From Alistipes senegalensis (lineage in GTDB: Bacteria > Bacteroidota > Bacteroidia > Bacteroidales > Rikenellaceae), in assembly GCA_023664045.1 (NCBI GenBank), contig JAMPGH010000001.1:1353079-1417078 (forward strand): 64,000 nucleotides of DNA, in the 5' to 3' direction. Under the pieces are notes generated by a model that searched no databases, had not been told where the DNA came from, and saw only the letters and a list, made by a program, of their open reading frames with translations. The position numbers and the translations under genes were made by a program. This document shows positions 17,268-25,331 of this stretch, piece after piece (position 1 is the first letter of the stretch; every line of letters starts with the position of its first letter).

Positions 17268-19112
17268 TTACTGCAATAAGGATTCGAATTTCTGTTTGAG
17301 CTCGACCGTCGTGAACGGCTGGCCCTCGCATTTGTTGAACTGCTCGTAGCGGAACTGCTGGAACTGCTGCCGCAGGTAGGCGGCGAACTGCCCTTCGTTG
17401 AGTTCGCAGACCACGATGCGGCGGAACTTCGAGAAGATCGCCTCGACGCCGCGGGGCAGCGGGTTGATGTAGTTGAAGTGGCAGAGCGAGACGCGTTTGC
17501 CCTCGCGGCGCATTTCGTCGACGGCGTTCTGCAGGTGGCCCCGCGTGCCGCCCCAGCCGACGACCAGCAGGTCGCCCTCCGTATCGCCGTAGACCCTCTG
17601 TTCGGGGATGAAGTCGGCGACTTTGGCGACTTTGGCCGCCCGGGTATGCACCATCTTCTGGTGGTTGGCCGCATCGTGGGAGATGGAGCCTTTCACGCAG
17701 TCTTTCTCCAGACCGCCGACGCGGTGCTCCAGACCCGGTTTGCCGGGGAATGCCCAGCCGCGGGCCAGCTTCTCGTTGCGGACGTAGGGCATGAATCCGC
17801 CCTCGGGAGCGCGGTCGACGATCGGCGGGCAGATCGCGGGGTACTCCTTCATCTGCGGAATGCGCCACGGCTCGGAGCCGTTGGCGATGAATCCGTCGGA
17901 GAGCAGCACCACGGGCGTCATGTGCTCCATAGCCAGACGTCCTGCCTCGAAAGCGTAGTGGAAGCAGTCGCTGGGCGAAGAAGCTGCGACCACGATTACG
18001 GGGCACTCGCCGTTGCGGCCGTACAAGGCCTGCTGGAGGTCGCTCTGCTCGGTCTTGGTCGGCAGACCCGTCGAGGGACCGCCGCGCTGCACGTCGACGA
18101 CGACCAGCGGCAGCTCGGTCATGACGGCCAGACCCAGCGCTTCGCTCTTGAGCGAGAGACCGGGTCCCGAGGTGGTGGTTACGGCGAAGTTGCCGGCGAA
18201 TGCCGCACCGATGGCGGTGCAGATGCCGGCGATTTCGTCCTCGGCCTGCACGGTCTTGACACCTAAGTCTTTGCGCTTGGCCAGCTCCTCGAGGATCACC
18301 GTGGCCGGGGTGATGGGGTAGGAACCGCAGAAGAGCGGCAGTCCCGCCTTCTCGGCCGCGGCGCACAAGCCCCATGCCGTGGCGACGTTGCCGTTGATGG
18401 AGCGGTAGGTGCCCTTTTCGAGGCGTGCGGGCGCCACGCGGTAGTTGTTGGCGAACTGGTGCGTGTTGGCGGCGTAGTCGTAACCCGCCTTGATGGCCAG
18501 CTTGTTGGCCTGGGCGACGGCGGGATTCTTCTTGGCGAACTTGCCGTCGAGGTATTTATGGGCGTGTTCTTCGGGCCGGTCGAAGAGCCAGAAGCAGATG
18601 CCCAGTGCGAACATGTTCTTGCACTTGACGACGGCCTTGTTGTCGAGGCCCGTATCCTTGAGCGCTTCGCGCGTCATCGTCGTGATGTCGGGAATCACGA
18701 CGTTGTAGTCGTCCAGCTGCAGCTCCGCCAGCGGATCGAGCGTCGCGAAGCCGGCCTTGCGGATGTGTTCCTCGGTGAGCGAATCGCCGTCGAGGATCAC
18801 CGTAGCGCCGGGCTTGAGCCACTTGCGGTTGGCCTTGAGGGCCGCGGGGTTCATGGCTACCAGAACGTCGCAGTAGTCGCCCGGATTGAGCTCGCGGCTG
18901 CTGCCGAAGCGGACCTGAAAGCCCGAGACGCCGGCGACGGTGCCTTGCGGGGCGCGGATTTCGGCGGGGTAGTCGGGGAAGGTCGAGATGCCGTTGCCCA
19001 TCAGCGCCGAGGTGTCGGAGAAGAGCGTGCCCGTCAGCTGCATGCCGTCGCCCGAGTCGCCCGAGAAGCGGATGACGACGTCCTGCAGTTCCTGCACAGA
19101 GTGCTGTTCCAT
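17268..19112 (-). CDS. korA: 2-oxoacid:ferredoxin oxidoreductase, fused gamma-alpha subunit
   Basis: A 614-residue protein in which the gamma domain (about residues 1-190: VIRFSGDSGDGMQLTGTLF, ALKANRKWLKPGATVILD) is fused to the alpha pyrimidine-binding domain (from about 215: NGNVATAWGLCAAAEKAGLP, SYPITPATVILEELAKR, TTSGPGLSLKSEALGLAV, RGGPSTGLPTKTEQSDL). This is the organisation of 2-oxoglutarate:ferredoxin oxidoreductases. It is first in the operon with korB. A consensus -7 box lies ~35 nt upstream at 19147-19155. Confidence 0.94.
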   Translation of the reverse strand: MEQHSVQELQDVVIRFSGDSGDGMQLTGTLFSDTSALMGNGISTFPDYPAEIRAPQGTVAGVSGFQVRFGSSRELNPGDYCDVLVAMNPAALKANRKWLKPGATVILDGDSLTEEHIRKAGFATLDPLAELQLDDYNVVIPDITTMTREALKDTGLDNKAVVKCKNMFALGICFWLFDRPEEHAHKYLDGKFAKKNPAVAQANKLAIKAGYDYAANTHQFANNYRVAPARLEKGTYRSINGNVATAWGLCAAAEKAGLPLFCGSYPITPATVILEELAKRKDLGVKTVQAEDEIAGICTAIGAAFAGNFAVTTTSGPGLSLKSEALGLAVMTELPLVVVDVQRGGPSTGLPTKTEQSDLQQALYGRNGECPVIVVAASSPSDCFHYAFEAGRLAMEHMTPVVLLSDGFIANGSEPWRIPQMKEYPAICPPIVDRAPEGGFMPYVRNEKLARGWAFPGKPGLEHRVGGLEKDCVKGSISHDAANHQKMVHTRAAKVAKVADFIPEQRVYGDTEGDLLVVGWGGTRGHLQNAVDEMRREGKRVSLCHFNYINPLPRGVEAIFSKFRRIVVCELNEGQFAAYLRQQFQQFRYEQFNKCEGQPFTTVELKQKFESLLQ

Positions 19113-19146
19113 GTCGTTTAAAAAGGTAAGGTTAGATTTCTATTAT

Positions 19147-19155
19147 ACAAATATA
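19147..19155 (-). promoter_or_regulatory. Predicted promoter -7 box for korAB
   Basis: The minus strand reads TATATTTGT, a full consensus match. The rest of the gap 19156-19372 holds no recognisable gene or RNA. Confidence 0.55.
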
Positions 19156-19372
19156 CAAAAAAGCCGCGCGGAAAAACAAATTTTTTTGCATTTTGCCGGA
19201 GGACCCGGCCCGTAGTCGGGATGTGTGAGTGGCGGAGCGTAGAAGCCGGGTCGTCGATGCTTGCCGGATTATTCCCGATTCGCGAAAAATTTCAATTATG
19301 GCGGAGCTTTGCGCGGCGGCCGGATGATTCCAGAAGGGGAAGAGTGTCCTGTTTGGTTGCATTTATAAAATA

Positions 19373-19401
19373 CGCAACCCGGGATATTTTCCCGGGTTGC
19401 G
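19373..19401 (-). terminator. Intrinsic terminator of kduI-kduD
   Basis: Perfect stem CGCAACCCGGGA/TCCCGGGTTGCG with a 5-nt loop, followed on the minus strand by TATTTTATAAA. It lies 20 nt after the kduD stop. Confidence 0.75.
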
Positions 19402-19421
19402 CGTTCATGGAGCGACGGAGC

Positions 19422-20216
19422 CTATTTCGGCTGCTTGCCGATGTAGGCGAGGATGCCGCCGTCGACGTAGAGGACGTGGCCGTTGACGAAGTTCGAGGCG
19501 TCGGAGGCGAGGAACACGGCGGGGCCCATCAGATCCTCGGGCGTGCCCCAGCGTGCGGCGGGCGTCTTGGCGACGATGAACGCGTCGAAGGGATGGCGCG
19601 AGCCGTCGGCCTGCTTTTCGCGCAGGGGCGCCGTCTGCGGCGTGGCGATGTAGCCGGGGCCGATGCCGTTGCACTGGATGTTGTACTCGCCGTACTCGGA
19701 AGCGATGTTGCGGGTGAGCATCTTCAGACCGCCCTTTGCGGCGGCGTAGGCCGAGACGGTCTCGCGGCCCAGCTCCGACATCATCGAGCAGATGTTGATG
19801 ATCTTGCCGTGGCCCTTCTTGATCATGGAGGGGATCACGGCTTTCGAGACGATGAACGGGGCGTTGAGGTCGACGTCGATCACCTGCCGGAATTCGGCGG
19901 CCGTCATCTCCGTCATGGGGATGCGCTTGATGATGCCGGCGTTGTTCACGAGGATGTCGATCACGCCGACTTCCTTTTCGATCTGCGCCACGAGGGCGTT
20001 GACCTGCTCTTCGTCGGTTACGTTGCAGACATAGCCGCGGGCGTCGATCCCCTCGGCCTTATAGGCGGCCATGCCTTTGTCGACCAACTCCTGTTTGATG
20101 TCGTTGAAGACGATCTTGGCGCCCTGACGCGCGAATGCCGTGGCCAGCGCGAAGCCGATGCCGTAGGAAGCGCCCGTTACGAGTGCCACCTTGCCTTCCA
20201 AAGAAAAGTTTACCAT
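19422..20216 (-). CDS. kduD: Short-chain dehydrogenase, KduD/gluconate 5-dehydrogenase type
   Basis: A 264-residue classical SDR. It has the nucleotide-binding motif TGASYGIG near residues 14-21, NNAG near 90, and the catalytic Tyr/Lys in SAYAAAKGG. The family includes gluconate 5-dehydrogenase and 2-dehydro-3-deoxygluconate 5-dehydrogenase (KduD). Because it follows kduI by 51 nt, the likely reaction is reduction of the 2,5-diketo acid made by KduI, in breakdown of unsaturated uronates from pectin or glycosaminoglycans. The assignment rests on context. Confidence 0.85.
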   Translation of the reverse strand: MVNFSLEGKVALVTGASYGIGFALATAFARQGAKIVFNDIKQELVDKGMAAYKAEGIDARGYVCNVTDEEQVNALVAQIEKEVGVIDILVNNAGIIKRIPMTEMTAAEFRQVIDVDLNAPFIVSKAVIPSMIKKGHGKIINICSMMSELGRETVSAYAAAKGGLKMLTRNIASEYGEYNIQCNGIGPGYIATPQTAPLREKQADGSRHPFDAFIVAKTPAARWGTPEDLMGPAVFLASDASNFVNGHVLYVDGGILAYIGKQPK

Positions 20217-20267
20217 TTTATCGAAGTGAAAAGTTAAAAGTTGAATGTTGGAAGTAACGTTTCCCGC

Positions 20268-21110
20268 CTACTTCAGGTCGGTGATCTTCGAGAAGTCCTG
20301 ATCCCCGTAGTCGAGGTTTTCGCCGCCCATGCCCCAGATGAAGGTGTAGTTGTGCGTGGCGGCGGCGCTGTGGATCGACCACTCGGGCGAGAGGACGGCC
20401 TGATCGCCCTTCATCCAGATGTGGCGCGTCTCCTCGACCTCGCCCATCAGGTGGCAGACGGCGTGCTCCTCGGGCACTTCGAAGTAGAAGTAGGCTTCCA
20501 TGCGGCGCGAGTGCACGTGCGCCGGCATGGTGTTCCACACGCTGCCGGGCAGCAGCTCGGTCATGCCCATCTGCAGCTGGCAGGTGGGCAGCACCTGATT
20601 GACGAGCATCTTGTTGATGTTGCGGTCGTTCGAACCTTCGAGCGACCCCATGTGCGCCACCACGGCGTCGGCTTTCGTTACCTTGCGGTCGGGGTAGGAG
20701 CAGTGGGCCGTCGTGGAGTTGAAGTAGAACTTGGCGGGGTGCTGCGGGTCGAGACTCTCGAAGAGGATTTCGCGGTCGCCGGCGCCCAAGTAGAGGGCTT
20801 CCTTGTAGTCGAGGTCGAACGCGGTGTCGCCCGACTTCACGCGGCCCTTGCCGCCGACATTGAAGATGCCCATCTCGCGGCGGGTGAGGAAGTGCGGAGC
20901 CTTCAGCGGATCGATCGCTTCCAGACGCAGGGTTTCGGCCACGGGCATGGCGCCGCCCACGATCATGCGGTCGTACATCGAGTAGACCATGTTGACCTCG
21001 TCGGCCGCGAAGACTTTCTCGATCAGGAAGTCGCGGCGCAGACGCGCCGTGTCGTAGTGCTTGGCATCTTCGGGATGCGCGGCATAGCGGATTTCGTAGT
21101 TGGTTTTCAT
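20268..21110 (-). CDS. kduI: 5-dehydro-4-deoxy-D-glucuronate isomerase
   Basis: A 280-residue two-domain cupin isomerase. Zinc ligands are expected in MPAHVHSRRMEAYFYFEVPE (two His and a Glu), plus a later His in VCHLMGE. Other family-typical stretches are TREMGIFNVGGKG and EWSIHSAAATHNYTFIWGMG. It interconverts the unsaturated-uronate product 4-deoxy-5-ketouronate and its 2,5-diketo isomer in the cytoplasm. It is first in the kduI-kduD operon, with a palindromic operator at 21145-21168 just after the predicted transcription start. Confidence 0.94.
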   Translation of the reverse strand: MKTNYEIRYAAHPEDAKHYDTARLRRDFLIEKVFAADEVNMVYSMYDRMIVGGAMPVAETLRLEAIDPLKAPHFLTRREMGIFNVGGKGRVKSGDTAFDLDYKEALYLGAGDREILFESLDPQHPAKFYFNSTTAHCSYPDRKVTKADAVVAHMGSLEGSNDRNINKMLVNQVLPTCQLQMGMTELLPGSVWNTMPAHVHSRRMEAYFYFEVPEEHAVCHLMGEVEETRHIWMKGDQAVLSPEWSIHSAAATHNYTFIWGMGGENLDYGDQDFSKITDLK

Positions 21111-21144
21111 AAAGGATATATATTATATATGTTTGTCGGTTCGG

Positions 21145-21168
21145 CGATAATTGGTCGACCAATTATCG
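21145..21168 (-). promoter_or_regulatory. 24-bp perfect palindromic operator upstream of kduI
   Basis: Half-site CGATAATTGGTC is followed by its exact reverse complement. The core TTGGTCGACCAA fits the FadR/UxuR-subfamily GntR operator pattern (TGGTnnACCA; E. coli UxuR/ExuR sites are close to AAATTGGTATACCAATTT). It starts about 7 nt downstream of the -7 box at 21175-21183, so a bound repressor would block initiation or early elongation. The regulator is not in the window. Confidence 0.8.
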
Positions 21169-21174
21169 GCTCAC

Positions 21175-21183
21175 GCAAAGGTA
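21175..21183 (-). promoter_or_regulatory. Predicted promoter -7 box for kduI-kduD
   Basis: The minus strand reads TACCTTTGC, a full consensus match directly upstream of the palindrome. Confidence 0.6.
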
Positions 21184-21304
21184 GGAAAAGCCGCAGGCAA
21201 AAGCAAATTTTTACGAAAGGAAATCCGCCGCCCGGCTCCTTTCCGTTCGCCCTTTTCGTTCGCTGCGCCGGTTGCCGCAGGAGTTTCCGCCGCCCGGCTC
21301 CGAC

Positions 21305-21976
21305 TTACCGGATCGAATTCATGCGGATCGACGCCTTGACGAGCGCCAGCGCGCGGATCCGGCCGACGGCGACCTCCTTGTCGGCGTGGTGGGGATTCTG
21401 GCTCACGAGCTTCACGTAGCCTTCGCGTTCGGATTTCTGGATATACTTGACCGTAACGTACTCTTCGCCGTCGATGTCGATCGAGAGCAGGTACATGTCG
21501 CCCCAGAAGATGTCGTTGAGGTCGCGCAGCTGCTTGTAGAGCACGATGTCGCCGCTCTTGAGCAGCGGGTACATGGAGTCGCCCACGATGTAGATCGCGC
21601 CGTCGCACTTGGGCAGGTTGGGGATGTGGATGAAGTTGACCGGCTTGGTCTGCGGCTGGTCGGCGAAGAGCGGCACCAGACCCGCCGTGCCCTCGATCGA
21701 GTAGAGGGGCACGCTCTGCAGCGGCAGCGAGTTGTCGGTGCGGTGCATGTAGGCCGTCAGATCGGGTTCGGCGTTGAACATCGCGCCGCGGCCCGTTTCG
21801 AGCCAGTCGGGGTTGACGTTCAAATCTTGAATCAGGATGTTGCGGTTGCGCGACGAGAGTTTCGCCTTGCCCGTCTCGATCATCGAAAGGGCCGCCTTGC
21901 CGATTCCAAGTCGCTGTGCAAGTTGCTCTTGCGTCATTTCGAGTTGCTTGCGTATCAATTTTACCCGCTCGTTCAT
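21305..21976 (-). CDS. XRE-family repressor with S24 (LexA/CI-like) peptidase domain
   Basis: Start set at ATG 21976 (223 residues); upstream codons have no similarity to a DNA-binding domain. The N-terminal XRE helix-turn-helix is at about residues 1-60 (RVKLIRKQLEMTQEQLAQRL, GIGKAALSMIETGKAKLSSR). The C-terminal S24 domain has GDSMYPLLKSGD with nucleophile Ser at about 134, and the general-base Lys in YVTVKYIQ at about 177. An Ala-Gly pair near 98-99 is a candidate self-cleavage site. This is the design of phage CI-like or stress-responsive repressors that self-cleave upon DNA damage (family knowledge). It is divergent from the 22120 ORF and close to a lone terminase gene. Confidence 0.88.
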   Translation of the reverse strand: MNERVKLIRKQLEMTQEQLAQRLGIGKAALSMIETGKAKLSSRNRNILIQDLNVNPDWLETGRGAMFNAEPDLTAYMHRTDNSLPLQSVPLYSIEGTAGLVPLFADQPQTKPVNFIHIPNLPKCDGAIYIVGDSMYPLLKSGDIVLYKQLRDLNDIFWGDMYLLSIDIDGEEYVTVKYIQKSEREGYVKLVSQNPHHADKEVAVGRIRALALVKASIRMNSIR

Positions 21977-22030
21977 AGCTCGACTATCGAAAAAATTTAT
22001 AATAAAAAATTGTATTTCGGAGGATAAAAT

Positions 22031-22097
22031 CAAATATTTGAACTTATCTTTGTCCTGCAAAGTTAAGCAATTTATTTATTCGGGGCAAATATTTCCC
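22031..22097. promoter_or_regulatory. Divergent promoters with two AAATATTT palindromes
   Basis: A plus-strand -7 box TATCTTTGT lies at 22045-22053. A minus-strand box, AATATTTGC, overlaps 22085-22093. Palindromes CAAATATTTG (22031-22040) and GGGCAAATATTTCCC (22083-22097) flank the plus-strand box. These could be operators for the S24-type repressor next door (inference). Confidence 0.4.
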
Positions 22098-22119
22098 GAA
22101 AAAACGTTAATTATCAATT

Positions 22120-22404
22120 ATGTATTCGGTTTCATCTGAACTTTATCGGCAGGTAGCGGCGCAGCTGACGGAGGCGATCGGCGCGAGGGGTTATTTCTCC
22201 GGATCGATCGAGGGCGAGACGTCGGACGCCGAGTGGCGGCTGACGGTCTCGGCGATCGTCTATCGGGAGCATGTTTCGGCTCCCGACGGCGAGTACGACG
22301 CGATTTCCGACCTCGTGCCCGTGTGGTGGGAATTCCATACCTTCGCGCCCGACGGCGAAACGCTCAACGATTTTTCGTTCTCCGAGCTGCGCACCTTCGT
22401 CTGA
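22120..22404 (+). CDS. Hypothetical 94-residue protein
   Basis: ATG 22120 lies ~65 nt downstream of a good promoter box. The protein is acidic, with an N-terminal helix (SSELYRQVAAQLTEAIGARG) followed by predicted beta strands (WRLTVSAIVYREH, VPVWWEFHTFAPDGETLND). There is no signal peptide or membrane segment. The family is not recognised. It is divergent from the S24 repressor and upstream of the terminase, and could be part of the same phage-derived cluster or a separate housekeeping orphan. Confidence 0.65.
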   Translation: MYSVSSELYRQVAAQLTEAIGARGYFSGSIEGETSDAEWRLTVSAIVYREHVSAPDGEYDAISDLVPVWWEFHTFAPDGETLNDFSFSELRTFV

Positions 22405-22567
22405 TCCGGCCTGTCGGGATTCCGCTCCTTTCCCGCCTTCGGGGCGCGGCGCCGTCCGCCGGAATCCTCCTTTTCGAACCCGCCCGCCGTGGCGCCGCAC
22501 ACCGGGTTCAAAAATCGAACCTTTTCGATGAGCCGAGGGCAGAGACTCCGGCGGAGTATGCCGAGGC

Positions 22568-24073
22568 ATGAAAAGGTGCATGAACAGTTATTCAGTCATG
22601 GATTTCAAAACCGATTCGTCCTCTGCGGGAACCGCTCCCGCAGAGGTTTTCGTTCCCGCTCCGGAGGCGCTGCCGTTCGCCGATTTCGCGCTCGAAGTCT
22701 ATCCCTTTCTGGAGCTGCAGCCCTTCCACCGTGCTTATTATCGGGTGCTGGAGGCTTTCGCCCGCGGGCGGGTGCGCCGCCTGATCGTTACCATGCCGCC
22801 CCAGCACGGCAAGAGCGTCGGGGCCACCACGTTGCTGCCCGCCTACGTCTTGGGCCTCGATCCCGACTGCCGCGTGGCGATCGCCTCCTATTCGGGGGCG
22901 CTGGCCTCGAAGTTCAACCGCCGCGTGCAGCGCATCCTCGAATCGCGCGAGTACGGCGCACTTTTCCCCGAGACGACGATCAAGTGCGGCGCCAAGCCGC
23001 CCAACTACATCCGCACGGCCGACGAGGCGGAGATCATCGGCCGGCGGGGCGGCCTGCTGTCGGTCGGCCGCGAGGGCTCGCTCACGGGCAACCGCGTCGA
23101 CTGCTTCATCCTCGACGACCTCTACAAGGATGCTCTGGAAGCCAATTCGCCGCTCGTGCGGGCCAACTGCTGGGAGTGGTACACCTCCGTGGTGCGGACG
23201 CGCATGCACAACACCTCGCGCGAACTGATCGTCTTCACGCGCTGGCACGAGGAGGATCTCATCGGCACGATCATGGCCCGCGAGCCGGTGCGGGAGCTCG
23301 TCCGCTGGTCGCAGCTGGACGCCCTGCGGCCCGACGAGTGGCTGCATCTGAATTTCGAAGCCCTCAAAGTCTCGCCGCCCACCGAGATCGATCCCCGCCG
23401 GCCGGGCGAAGCGCTCTGGGAGGCGCAGCACGGGGCGGCGCTGCTGACGGCCAAACGGCAGCTCGACCCGCTGCAGTTCGAGGCGATGTATCAGGGACGG
23501 CCCTCGGCGCGCGAGGGGCTGTTGTACGGAACCAACTTCGCCGAGTACGATGCGCTGCCCCGCGAAATCGTCCGCTACGGCAACTACACCGATACGGCCG
23601 ACACGGGCGACGACTACCTCTGCTCGCTTTCGTATGCCGTCGACGCTGACGGCCTGATCTACATCACCGACGCCGTCTACTCGCGCGAACCGATGGAGAC
23701 GACCGAGATCCTTGTGGCCGAGATGCTCGTCCGCTCCGGGACGCGGCAGGCGGCCGTCGAGAGCAACAACGGCGGCCGCGGATTCGCGCGGGCCGTGCAG
23801 CGGCTGGCGCCCGACGTGCGCGTGGAGTGGTTCCACCAGCACGGCAACAAGGAGGCGCGCATCCTTTCCAACGCCGCGACGGTGATGCACCTGCTGCGCT
23901 TTCCGCGAGACTGGAGGTTGCGGTGGCCCGAGCTGTACGGCCATCTGACCACCTACCGCCGCCAGTTCCGGGCCAACCGCTGGCACGATGCCGCCGATGT
24001 GGCGACGGGTATCGTCGAGCGCGAGACGGCCGACGCGAACCGCTGTCGGATGCGGGGCGTGCGGTTTCTGTAA
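22568..24073 (+). CDS. Phage terminase large subunit (lone copy)
   Basis: A 501-residue TerL protein. The ATPase has Walker A PPQHGKS at about residues 77-83, the adenine/coupling region RVAIASYSGALASKFNRRVQ, Walker B CFILDDLYKD at about 179-188, and the coupling motif LIVFTRWHEEDLIG. The C-terminal RNase H-like nuclease has acidic residues in TADTGDDYLCSLSYA, AVESNNGGRGFA and HDAADVATGIV. In phages it cuts and pumps DNA into the prohead. Here no portal, capsid, small terminase or tail gene is adjacent, yet all motifs look intact and no frameshift is seen. It is either a prophage remnant or a retained solo gene. ATG 22580 and 22598 are alternative starts. Confidence 0.92.
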   Translation: MKRCMNSYSVMDFKTDSSSAGTAPAEVFVPAPEALPFADFALEVYPFLELQPFHRAYYRVLEAFARGRVRRLIVTMPPQHGKSVGATTLLPAYVLGLDPDCRVAIASYSGALASKFNRRVQRILESREYGALFPETTIKCGAKPPNYIRTADEAEIIGRRGGLLSVGREGSLTGNRVDCFILDDLYKDALEANSPLVRANCWEWYTSVVRTRMHNTSRELIVFTRWHEEDLIGTIMAREPVRELVRWSQLDALRPDEWLHLNFEALKVSPPTEIDPRRPGEALWEAQHGAALLTAKRQLDPLQFEAMYQGRPSAREGLLYGTNFAEYDALPREIVRYGNYTDTADTGDDYLCSLSYAVDADGLIYITDAVYSREPMETTEILVAEMLVRSGTRQAAVESNNGGRGFARAVQRLAPDVRVEWFHQHGNKEARILSNAATVMHLLRFPRDWRLRWPELYGHLTTYRRQFRANRWHDAADVATGIVERETADANRCRMRGVRFL

Positions 24074-24112
24074 AATTATCCTGTTTTTCCGAATTTTTCG
24101 TCCGAAAATACC

Positions 24113-24121
24113 TATCTTTGA
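24113..24121 (+). promoter_or_regulatory. Predicted promoter -7 box for nitronate monooxygenase
   Basis: Reads TATCTTTGA, 26 nt before ATG 24148. Confidence 0.5.
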
Positions 24122-24147
24122 CACGGCTATCAATCAAACGAAATCGA

Positions 24148-25239
24148 ATGAAGACACTGAAAATCGGAAATCTGTGCGCCTCCGTCCCCATCGTGCAGGG
24201 CGGCATGGGCGTCGGCATATCCCTCTCGGGCCTCGCTTCGGCGGTGGCGTCGGAGGGCGGCATCGGCGTGATCTCCTCGGCGGGACTGGGGGCGATCTAC
24301 AACGACTATTCGAAAGACTACCGCGAGGCTTCGATCTGGGGCCTGAAGCAGGAGCTGCGCAAGGCCCGCGAGGCGACGCGCGGCATCATCGGCGTGAACG
24401 TCATGGTCGCCATGTCGAACTTCGCCGACATGGTCCGCACGGCCGTCGCCGAGCGGGCCGACATCATCTTCTCGGGCGCCGGGCTGCCGCTCAACCTGCC
24501 CTCGCTGCTGACCGAGGGCGCCCGCACGAAGCTGGCGCCGATCGTCTCGTCGGCCCGGGCCGCCGTGCTGCTGTGCCGCAAATGGTTTTCGGAGTACCGC
24601 TACATCCCCGACGCGATCGTGGTCGAGGGTCCCAAAGCGGGCGGGCATCTGGGCTACAAACCCGAGCAGTTGGACGACGCGCATTATGCGCTGGAGACGC
24701 TCGTGCCCGAGATCGTCGCCGAGGTCTCGAAGTTCGGCGCCGAGCACGGCCGCCGCATTCCGGTCATCGCCGGCGGCGGCATCTACACGGGCGAAGACAT
24801 CTACCGCATCATGGAGTTAGGCGCCGAGGGGGTGCAGATGGGTACGCGCTTCGTAACGACCGACGAGTGCGACGCCGATCCGGCTTTCAAGCAGAGCTAC
24901 ATCGACGCGCGGCCGCAGGACATCGAGATCATCGAAAGTCCCGTGGGCATGCCCGGGCGGGCGATCCGCAGCTCGTTTCTGGACCGCGTGAAGGAGGGGC
25001 TGAAGCGTCCGAAAGCCTGCCCCTTCGACTGCATCAAGACCTGCGACGTTACGCACAGCCCCTATTGCATCATGCTGGCGCTCTACAACGCTTTCCGAGG
25101 CAAGCTGCAGAACGGCTACGCTTTCTGCGGCGCCAATGCCTGGCGGGCCGAGAAGATCCAGTCGGTGCGCGAGCTGATCGCCTCGCTGAGCGAGGAGTAC
25201 GACCGCTTCGCGCAGCGGGTCCGGGCACTGGCGAAATGA
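24148..25239 (+). CDS. Nitronate monooxygenase / FabK-like flavoprotein
   Basis: A 363-residue TIM-barrel flavoprotein. N-terminal PIVQGGMGVGISLSGLASAV and GGIGVISSAG bind FMN. VVEGPKAGGHLGYKPEQLDD and IAGGGIYTGEDI with QMGTRFVTTDE complete the phosphate-binding part. These are the signatures of 2-nitropropane dioxygenase/nitronate monooxygenase, which oxidises alkyl nitronates. Related proteins act as enoyl-ACP reductase (FabK), and the two cannot be separated by eye. A Cys-rich C-terminal segment (CPFDCIKTCDVTHSPYC) is a feature of this subgroup and could bind metal or an iron-sulfur cluster. It has its own promoter and terminator. Confidence 0.85.
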   Translation: MKTLKIGNLCASVPIVQGGMGVGISLSGLASAVASEGGIGVISSAGLGAIYNDYSKDYREASIWGLKQELRKAREATRGIIGVNVMVAMSNFADMVRTAVAERADIIFSGAGLPLNLPSLLTEGARTKLAPIVSSARAAVLLCRKWFSEYRYIPDAIVVEGPKAGGHLGYKPEQLDDAHYALETLVPEIVAEVSKFGAEHGRRIPVIAGGGIYTGEDIYRIMELGAEGVQMGTRFVTTDECDADPAFKQSYIDARPQDIEIIESPVGMPGRAIRSSFLDRVKEGLKRPKACPFDCIKTCDVTHSPYCIMLALYNAFRGKLQNGYAFCGANAWRAEKIQSVRELIASLSEEYDRFAQRVRALAK

Positions 25240-25260
25240 TCCGGCATAGGCTGCCGATAG

Positions 25261-25292
25261 AAAATCCGCTCCTTTTCGGGGAGCGGATTTTT
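25261..25292 (+). terminator. Intrinsic terminator
   Basis: Stem AAAATCCGCTCC/GGAGCGGATTTT with a short loop, ending in a T-run. It lies 21 nt after the nitronate monooxygenase stop. Confidence 0.85.
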
Positions 25293-25298
25293 TATGGA

Positions 25299-25331
25299 GA
25301 TTCTTAATTTTTAATTTTTCATTTTTAATTT
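25299..25331. repeat. AT-rich dispersed repeat copy
   Basis: A run of TTCTTAATTTTTAATTTTTC followed by ATTTTTAATTT. It matches similar blocks at 35003-35056, 46516-46547, 46672-46705 and 62266-62298. It lies between a terminator and the tsaD stop codon. Confidence 0.6.

Noticed and set aside
22490-22530. tRNA-like T-arm (GGTTC...GAACC) before the terminase, as a possible attachment site
   Set aside because: No other cloverleaf parts fit and no second copy of the sequence was found on the far side of the terminase.
21305-24073. Complete prophage
   Set aside because: Only a repressor-like gene and a terminase are present; flanking genes (kduI, nitronate monooxygenase) are ordinary chromosomal genes. 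No integrase or attachment-site duplication was seen.
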